NCBI GenBank assembly: GCA_022711695.1
Contig: JAKLEJ010000148.1
Coordinates: 1-8,013, forward strand
DNA from: Verrucomicrobiota bacterium
Lineage (GTDB): Bacteria > Verrucomicrobiota > Verrucomicrobiia > Limisphaerales > JACRJZ01
Length of the DNA stretch: 8,013 bases
Direction of reading: 5' to 3'
The notes beneath the pieces were generated by a model, which saw only the letters and a program-made list of their open reading frames with translations, made no database searches and was not told the origin of the DNA. Below, piece by piece: positions 1 to 4,998 of the stretch; positions within the stretch are counted from its first letter, which is position 1, and every line of letters begins with the position of its first letter. The position numbers were made by a program, and so were the translations under genes.

Positions 1-486
1 GAAGAGGTAGCCGACATGCGTGAGGTCGTCGCCTCCCAGCGGAATGGCGAAGGTGGCGCGCACGGTGAGATCGCCCGCTGTCAGCTCCCGGTTGGGCCAG
101 ACCATCGAGATTTCCGAGGCTGGCACCCCGAGCGCCTGGAGTTTCTCGACGGTTTCCGGCGGGGCCACGTAACGGCCGCGGCCGCCGTGTTGGCGGTAAG
201 CCGCGAGCGTTTCGGGGTCGAGATGGTCCTGGTGGCTATGGGTGAGGGCGTAGAGGTCCACTCCCGCCAGTTCGGTCGCCGGCAGCGGCGGCGGGTACTG
301 GCGGTCGAAGTCGAGGCCATTCTCGTCGCCGATGGCCTTGCAAGAGTTGCTGAGATAGGGGTCCAGCGCGGCGACCTGGCCAGCCGGGCTCTTGATGAGG
401 AAGCCGGCCTGGCCCAGCCACCACAGAGTGAGCGATCCCGGCCGCGTGGGGTGCGACCGGACCTGGTTCATCGTCAAGGAACTCAT
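1..486 (-). CDS. Metallo-beta-lactamase-fold hydrolase, UlaG-like (partial, 3' end outside window)
   Basis: Open from an ATG at 484-486 (complement) through all 162 codons to the left edge, so only the N-terminal part is seen. Residues 21-32 (LWWLGQAGFLIK) and the following DPYLSNS are the first strands of an MBL fold. The metal-binding HxHxDH motif is present as THSHQDHLD (H83, H85, D87, H88). The opening strand resembles UlaG, the L-ascorbate-6-phosphate lactonase, more than class B beta-lactamases; UlaG is about 350 aa, so roughly half is missing here. There is no signal peptide, so it is probably cytoplasmic. Family knowledge suggests a metal-dependent hydrolase acting on a lactone or phosphoester; the substrate cannot be told. 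It begins 9 bases after the SDR stop on the same strand and is almost certainly cotranscribed. No convincing ribosome binding site precedes it. M6 is an alternative start. MBL fold is secure; the UlaG assignment is moderate. Confidence 0.85.
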   Translation of the reverse strand, partial: MSSLTMNQVRSHPTRPGSLTLWWLGQAGFLIKSPAGQVAALDPYLSNSCKAIGDENGLDFDRQYPPPLPATELAGVDLYALTHSHQDHLDPETLAAYRQHGGRGRYVAPPETVEKLQALGVPASEISMVWPNRELTAGDLTVRATFAIPLGGDDLTHVGYLF

Positions 487-495
487 GGTTTGAAA

Positions 496-1278
496 TCAGA
501 ATTCTCTCGCATAGCCGGCGGTCCATCCGCCATCGACCGTGAGAATGGCCCCGTTGAAATACGAACTTTCGGGCGCGGCGAGGAAGAGGGCGGCGTGGGC
601 GATTTCCTCCGGCGTGCCGGGCCGCCCCAGCGGCACGTGCGCCAGCATGGCCTGGACGCGGTCGCTGAACTTGCCGTCCGACCCGTAGAACAGCTTCTTT
701 GTCCCTTCGGTGAGGATGGAGCCGGGGGCAATGCAGTTGACGAGGACCCCCTGCGGCCCCAACTCCAGGGCCATGGACTTGGTCAGGTTGACCACCCCTG
801 CCTTTGCCGCCACAAACGGGCTTTGCAGCCGCAACGGCACCAGCCCGACAATCGAGGCAATGTTAATGATGCGGCCCGATTTCTGTCGGAGCATCGGTTT
901 GGCCCCGGCCCGGCTCACCTGAAACAGTCCGGTCAGGTCCACGCGCACGATGCGGTCCCATTCCTCGATCGGGAACTGGTCGATGTTCACCCGATGGTGG
1001 AGGGTGTTCACCCCCGCATTGTTGACCAAGATGTCCAGCCGGCCGAAGGCCTGGAGCACCTCGTCGATGCCCGCCTCCACCTCGGCGTTGCGGGTTACGT
1101 CCATGCGCAGCGCCAGGCTGCCCGGGGAGCGCTGCGCCGCCAATTGAGCCGTCTCGAAATCCACGTCGGCATAGACGGCGCGCGCGCCGTTGGCGGCGAA
1201 CGCGTCGGCAATCGCCTGCCCCAGTCCGCGAGCGGCCCCGGTCACCAGCGCCACCCGACCTTCCAAATTGACCTTCAT
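496..1278 (-). CDS. Classical short-chain dehydrogenase/reductase with Tyr-to-Phe active-site change
   Basis: A full-length 260-aa classical SDR, normal for the family. The Rossmann dinucleotide motif TGAARGLG lies at 13-20, acidic D38 at the end of strand beta2 suggests NAD(H) preference, D60 is in the adenine-contacting MDV, and NNAG is at 86-89. The catalytic serine is S142 (NIAS) and the lysine is K159. The residue at the YxxxK tyrosine position, exactly 13 after the serine, is F155 (FVAAK). The usual Asn of the NLxG motif is D114, a common variant. The ending VDGGW is typical of FabG-like and polyol or sugar SDRs. It lies first in a leftward unit with the UlaG-like hydrolase, which suggests oxidation of a sugar or polyol, but the Phe could make it weakly active or inactive. 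The ATG start is supported by an AAGGA four bases upstream. SDR fold is certain; the substrate is unknown. Confidence 0.93.
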   Translation of the reverse strand: MKVNLEGRVALVTGAARGLGQAIADAFAANGARAVYADVDFETAQLAAQRSPGSLALRMDVTRNAEVEAGIDEVLQAFGRLDILVNNAGVNTLHHRVNIDQFPIEEWDRIVRVDLTGLFQVSRAGAKPMLRQKSGRIINIASIVGLVPLRLQSPFVAAKAGVVNLTKSMALELGPQGVLVNCIAPGSILTEGTKKLFYGSDGKFSDRVQAMLAHVPLGRPGTPEEIAHAALFLAAPESSYFNGAILTVDGGWTAGYAREF

Positions 1279-1282
1279 GATG

Positions 1283-1287
1283 TCCTT
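1283..1287 (-). promoter_or_regulatory. Shine-Dalgarno site of the SDR gene
   Basis: The complement reads AAGGA followed by CATC and then the ATG at 1278. This is the clearest ribosome binding site in the window and fixes the SDR start. The other genes here lack a comparable site. The spacing of four bases is slightly short. Confidence 0.6.
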
Positions 1288-1373
1288 GCGATGAACCGCG
1301 ATTTGTTCGTGGGCAGGGGCTACTAGAGCACAAGCCGCGGAAAACGCATCCGTTTTTTGAGCAATTCGGCATG

Positions 1374-1412
1374 GTTTTTGCCGGGTTTGAATCGGCGGCG
1401 CCGTTCAAAAAC
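1374..1412. promoter_or_regulatory. Nested inverted repeats in the divergent promoter region (candidate operator)
   Basis: Between the divergent SDR and E1 genes there is a palindromic cluster. An inner dyad has TTTGAA at 1386-1391 and TTCAAA at 1404-1409. Inside it CGGCG (1393-1397) and CGCCG (1399-1403) also pair, with only T1392 unmatched. An outer repeat has GTTTTTG at 1374-1380 and CAAAAAC at 1406-1412. A third small repeat, AAAACG-CATC-CGTTTT, lies at 1341-1356. Position and symmetry fit a regulator site controlling both transcripts, but no regulator gene is in view and no clear -35/-10 pair could be assigned on either strand. The symmetry is seen directly; the operator role is inferred. 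Confidence 0.4.
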
Positions 1413-1431
1413 AGTGAAAATCCAGCGAAAA
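1412..1431 (+). repeat. Short direct repeat with 11-bp period upstream of E1
   Basis: CAGTGAAAA (1412-1420) and CAGCGAAAA (1423-1431) are direct repeats differing at one base, with an 11-bp start-to-start distance, close to one helical turn. They sit just beside the palindrome and about 50-70 bases before the E1 start. They could be tandem activator half-sites or a phased A-tract, but they are short and could be chance. Confidence 0.3.
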
Positions 1432-1471
1432 AGGGAGGCCGCCGACCCGCCCGGCCGCTAGGCTTGGTCTC

Positions 1472-1507
1472 ATGAAACCAGAATGCGCTTCGGGTGTCAC
1501 GCGATGA
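1472..1507 (+). other. Possible 11-codon upstream ORF overlapping the E1 start region
   Basis: An ATG at 1472 opens an 11-residue ORF (MKPECASGVTR) in a different frame from E1. Its TGA stop (1505-1507) overlaps the in-frame ATG at 1504, which is codon 8 of the E1 reading frame, in the arrangement ATGA. That is a classical coupling geometry and would make 1504 the true E1 start. Ribosome binding signals are weak for all three ATGs (1472, 1483, 1504), so chance cannot be excluded. Confidence 0.25.
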
Positions 1508-3600
1508 GCGGGAGCACGCCAGCTTCAGACAAGGGCAGTCCCCCCGCGGGGGGCGTCGCCTCCGCCGGACCTTTGGCGCTTTACCGCACGATGCTGCTGA
1601 TCCGCCTCAGCGAAGAGCGACTCGCGCGGTCGCACCAGCGCGGCTTGATTCATGGGGCGTGTCATACCTACGTGGGGGAGGAGGCGATCGCGGCCGGCGT
1701 GTGCGCCCATCTGCGCGCCGACGACGTGGTGTTCAGCACCCATCGCGGGCATGGCCACGCCCTGGCCAAGGGCCTGGAACCGCCGCGGCTGTTTGCCGAA
1801 CTTTACGGGCGGGCCACGGGTTGCTCGCGCGGGCGCGGCGGCAGCATGCACCTGTTTGCGCCCGAGATCGGCCTGCTGGGGACCAGCGGGATCGTCGGCC
1901 CGTGCATCCTGCAGGCTGCCGGGGCCGGCTGCAGCTTCCAGTTGCTCGAAACCGGCCGGGTGGCGGTGGCCTTCTTTGGAGATGGGGCCGTGAACAACGG
2001 CGCCTTTCACGAGGGCCTCAACCTGGCGGGGCTGTGGAAGCTGCCCGTGGTTTTCGTCTGCGAGAACAACCAGTTTGCCACCGAAGTCGCCTTTTCCCGC
2101 TCCGCCGCGAATCCCAGCGTGGCCAGCCGTGGCGCGGCGTATGGCATGCCCGGCGTCGAGGTGGATGGCAACGACGTGCTGGCGGTGGAAGCCGCCGCCC
2201 GCGAGGCGGTGGCGCGCGCGCGTTCCGGCGGCGGCCCGACCCTGATCGAGTGCAAGACCTACCGCACCCGGGCCCACGCGGAGGGCATGGGCGATTTCAC
2301 TTACCGCACCCGCGAGGAAGTGGAGCGATGGAAATCGCGCTGTCCCCTTGCGACGCTCAAGCAGCGGATGCTGGCGGAGAACCCCGCTGCCGCCGCGGGA
2401 CTGGAGGCCGTCGATCGCGAGGTGGCCGCGCTCGTGGAGGCGGCGCACTTGTTTGCCGAGCGCAGCGAATATCCCACCCCTGACACCGCCGCACAGCATG
2501 TCTATGCGGTCGGACCAGCGGCGAGAGCGGGGGAGTCCGGAAACAGAGACTCCAGGCCGCGCGCGGCGCACTATCCGCCTGAACCCGGCCTCGCGCCGGC
2601 CCCGGCGGCTGGCGCCGCTCCCGCCCGGGAGCTGACCTTCATCAAGGCCACGCTTGAAGCGCTGACGGAAGAGATGGCCAAGAACCCGCGAATCTTTGTG
2701 ATGGGCGAAGGCATTGGCCCGCGCGGGGGCAACTTTGCCACCACCACGGGGCTCTACGCTCAATACGGCCCGCAGCGGCTGCGCGACACCCCGATCTGCG
2801 AACGCGGGTTTGTCGGGCTTGCGTGCGGGGCGGCGATGAGCGGCGCGCGGCCAGTGGTCGATTTCATGTTCGCCGACTTCATCCTGGATGCGGCGGGCGA
2901 GATCGTCAACCAGATCGCCAAGATGCAGTACATGAGCAGCGGACGCCTGAAGATGCCTGTGCTGCTGCGCGGCTGCATTGGGATCGGGCACTCGGCGGCC
3001 ACGCATCACTCCGGCAGCTATTACTCCATGTATGCCCAGTTTCCCGGCTTGCGCGTGGTGGCGCCGTCCTCGCCCCGGGACGCCAAGGGCCTGCTCAAGA
3101 CCGCCCTCACCTGCGACGACCCGGTGCTGTTCCTCGAGCACCGCGAGCTGCTCGCCCTGAAGGGCCCCGTGCCGGCCGAAGAGTATTTCATCGAGTTCGG
3201 CCGCGCCTCCGTGGTGCGGGAGGGCCGCGATGTCACCGTGGTGGCGCTGGCGCTGATGGTTCACCGGACCTTGCAGGTTTGCGACACGCTGGCCCGCGAG
3301 GGACTGTCCGTCGAACTCATCGATCCGCGCACCGTCGCGCCGCTCGACACGGACACCATCCTGAAGTCCGTGGCCAAGACCGGCCGCCTGCTGATTGTCG
3401 ATGAGTCGTTCGGCCACGGCGGCATCGGCGCCGAGATCGCCGCCCAACTGGCTGACCGCGGGTTCGACGATCTGGATGCGCCGATTCGCCGTCTGAACGG
3501 CGCGCACACCCCGACCCCCTACAGCCCGCCGCTCGAAGCCGCCGTCGTGCCGAGCGCGGACGCGATCGCGCAGGCGATTCGAGACCTTTGCGACGAATAG
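1483..3600 (+). CDS. Fused E1 alpha-beta thiamine-diphosphate dehydrogenase, acetoin/pyruvate dehydrogenase type
   Basis: One 705-aa chain joins the two E1 subunits that are usually separate proteins of about 325 aa each. Residues about 30-340 are E1alpha: HTYVGEEA (61-68), STHRGHGHALAKG (85-97), RGRGGSMH (116-123) and the thiamine-diphosphate/Mg motif from GDG (166-168) to ENN (194-196). A Pro/Ala-rich linker spans about 341-381. Residues about 382-705 are E1beta, with the cofactor-contacting Glu E440 in TPICERGF, H509 in the HHSGS stretch matching the usual catalytic His of HSQS, then PGLRVVAPSSPRDAKGLL and the closing PYSPPLE. The wording resembles AcoA-AcoB most closely, but family members act on pyruvate, branched-chain 2-oxoacids or acetoin, so the substrate is open. 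It would decarboxylate or cleave the substrate and acylate the lipoyl arm of the E2 encoded 37 bases downstream. The start may be 1483 or the in-frame ATG at 1504; residues 1-29 are low-complexity and unconserved. Cytoplasmic. Confidence 0.93.
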   Translation: MRFGCHAMSGSTPASDKGSPPAGGVASAGPLALYRTMLLIRLSEERLARSHQRGLIHGACHTYVGEEAIAAGVCAHLRADDVVFSTHRGHGHALAKGLEPPRLFAELYGRATGCSRGRGGSMHLFAPEIGLLGTSGIVGPCILQAAGAGCSFQLLETGRVAVAFFGDGAVNNGAFHEGLNLAGLWKLPVVFVCENNQFATEVAFSRSAANPSVASRGAAYGMPGVEVDGNDVLAVEAAAREAVARARSGGGPTLIECKTYRTRAHAEGMGDFTYRTREEVERWKSRCPLATLKQRMLAENPAAAAGLEAVDREVAALVEAAHLFAERSEYPTPDTAAQHVYAVGPAARAGESGNRDSRPRAAHYPPEPGLAPAPAAGAAPARELTFIKATLEALTEEMAKNPRIFVMGEGIGPRGGNFATTTGLYAQYGPQRLRDTPICERGFVGLACGAAMSGARPVVDFMFADFILDAAGEIVNQIAKMQYMSSGRLKMPVLLRGCIGIGHSAATHHSGSYYSMYAQFPGLRVVAPSSPRDAKGLLKTALTCDDPVLFLEHRELLALKGPVPAEEYFIEFGRASVVREGRDVTVVALALMVHRTLQVCDTLAREGLSVELIDPRTVAPLDTDTILKSVAKTGRLLIVDESFGHGGIGAEIAAQLADRGFDDLDAPIRRLNGAHTPTPYSPPLEAAVVPSADAIAQAIRDLCDE

Positions 3601-3637
3601 GGAACAGCAAACTCCTCTCTCCTGACTCCTTCTCGTT

Positions 3638-4825
3638 ATGCCCATCCCCCTCACCGTTCCGCGTCTCGGCTGGTCCACGGAGGAAGCCACGTTTGTCGGG
3701 TGGCTGAAGAAGCCGGGCGAGCTGGTGCGGGCTGGGGAGCCGCTCTTCACACTCGAGAGCGAGAAAGCCTCGCAGGAGATCGAAGCCAGCGACAGCGGCG
3801 TCCTGCGTGTTCCGCCGAACAGCCCGCAGCCGGGAGACATCGTCAAAGTGGGCGCCCTGCTGGGTTACCTGGACGGAGAGAAAGAGACAAAGCCAACGGA
3901 AACTCAGACGGCGGCTCCAACTCGACAGGAGCCAGTTTCCGCTGCGACTTCAGCGCCGAGCGCGCCGGCTCCGGTTGTAGAAGGCGCAATCGCTGCGGCG
4001 CCTGCCCGGGCCGGTCGCCCGGCCGCCAGCCCGCGGGCCCGTCGGCGCGCCGCTGAATTGGGCGTGGACTGGACTCGGTTGAAGGGCAGCGGGCGCACCG
4101 GCCGCATTGTGGAGTCAGACGTGCTGGAGGCTTCGCGAACGACGGCGGCGGCTCCACTCACCCCGATGCGCCGCCTGATCGCGCAGCGCACGGCGGAGAG
4201 TTTTGCCGCTGCACCGCATTTCTACCTGCGCGCCGAACTGGACGCGACGGCGTTGCTCCAACTGCGCCAGCGCCTGGTGGGCGAGATTGAACGATCCGCC
4301 GGGGTGCGCCTGACGCTGACCGACCTGATTCTCCGGGCCCAGGCCCGTGCTTTGCGCCAATGCCCCTTTGCCAACTGCGTTTGGCGGGACAATGGCATCG
4401 TGGCCTGTCCGGGCTGGGATGTGGGGTTGGTTGTCAGCCTGCCGGAGGGCCTCTTGATACCCATCGTGCGCTCTGCGGCCGAGGGGGGGGTGCCCGAGCT
4501 GGCCAGGCGCCGCGCCGCGCTGGTGGAGGCCGCGCGCGCCGGCCGGTTGGCCGGCGAGGCCCTGCAAGGCGGCGCCACCAGCCTTTCGAACCTGGGCAAA
4601 TCCCGCGTGGACGAATTCTCGGCGGTCATCCCGTCCGGGCAGAGCAGCGTTCTGGCGGTCGGCCGTGTGGCGCCCCGTCCTTTCGTTGTGGACGAGCAGT
4701 TCGTCCTCCGGCCCACGCTCAAGCTCTGCCTCTCCGTGGACCATCGCGTCATGGATGGCGGTCCGGCGGCGGAATTCCTGGGGCGCATTGTCGATGGTCT
4801 GGAACAACCGGAGACGCTTGTGTGA
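3638..4825 (+). CDS. Dihydrolipoamide acyltransferase, E2 component of a 2-oxoacid/acetoin dehydrogenase
   Basis: A 395-aa E2 with normal domain order. A single lipoyl domain spans about 1-80 with ESEKAS, where K43 is the lipoylation lysine (usual form ETDKA). An Ala/Pro-rich mobile linker (about 85-125) follows, then the E3/E1-binding domain at about 129-165 (SPRARRRAAELGVDWTRLKGSGRTGRI). The acyltransferase domain runs from about 170 to the end, with SLSNLG before VDEFSAVI and the catalytic H369 and D373 in DHRVMDGG. It transfers the acyl group from lipoamide to CoA and forms the core of the complex. It follows the fused E1 by 37 bases and is surely in the same operon. No Shine-Dalgarno sequence precedes the ATG. 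No E3 gene follows. A run of eight G (4483-4490) lies inside the gene but the frame is intact. The acyl substrate depends on E1 and is not determined. Confidence 0.94.
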   Translation: MPIPLTVPRLGWSTEEATFVGWLKKPGELVRAGEPLFTLESEKASQEIEASDSGVLRVPPNSPQPGDIVKVGALLGYLDGEKETKPTETQTAAPTRQEPVSAATSAPSAPAPVVEGAIAAAPARAGRPAASPRARRRAAELGVDWTRLKGSGRTGRIVESDVLEASRTTAAAPLTPMRRLIAQRTAESFAAAPHFYLRAELDATALLQLRQRLVGEIERSAGVRLTLTDLILRAQARALRQCPFANCVWRDNGIVACPGWDVGLVVSLPEGLLIPIVRSAAEGGVPELARRRAALVEAARAGRLAGEALQGGATSLSNLGKSRVDEFSAVIPSGQSSVLAVGRVAPRPFVVDEQFVLRPTLKLCLSVDHRVMDGGPAAEFLGRIVDGLEQPETLV

Positions 4826-4898
4826 CACCCCGCTGTCGTCAACAGGCAAGTGCGTTTCCGCGGCACGCGGCGCCCCGCGCGATCGCCAGTGGCGCCTC

Positions 4899-4932
4899 CC
4901 GCGCAGCGAGCCGTTCCGGCACTCGCTTGCGG
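4899..4932 (+). terminator. Hairpin in the gap between E2 and the glycosidase (possible terminator or mRNA structure)
   Basis: The 173-base gap holds a compound hairpin. CCGC (4899-4902) pairs with GCGG (4929-4932), AGCGAG (4905-4910) with CTCGCT (4922-4927), and CCG (4911-4913) with CGG (4917-4919) around a TTC loop, with small bulges. It lies about 75 bases after the E2 stop. No T-run follows, so it is not a canonical intrinsic terminator. It may mark the end of the E1-E2 transcript or stabilise a processed end. I saw no gene or clear promoter in the rest of the gap. Confidence 0.35.
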
Positions 4933-4998
4933 CTCCGCGTCCCTCTCCCATTCAAAACAGATGACTGAGACCCCTGACCAGAACACAGCCAGAACCGC

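Noticed and set aside
496..1278. Naming the SDR as an acetoin/butanediol dehydrogenase because it adjoins an AcoA/AcoB-like gene
   Set aside because: Nothing in its sequence is specific for that reaction, it is on the opposite strand, and its neighbour is a lactonase-like hydrolase.
16..1326. A 436-codon plus-strand open frame across the SDR and hydrolase genes
   Set aside because: It spans two clear minus-strand genes and the gap between them, and its product resembles no family. It is a composition artefact.
1525..3846. A 773-codon minus-strand open frame antisense to the fused E1
   Set aside because: The translation is rich in Arg, Gly, His and Ala with no family motif. The plus-strand E1 motifs account for the region.
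4483..4490. A run of eight G inside the E2 gene as a possible phase-variable or frameshift site
   Set aside because: The E2 frame and its domains continue normally on both sides, and a single short run gives no evidence of variation.
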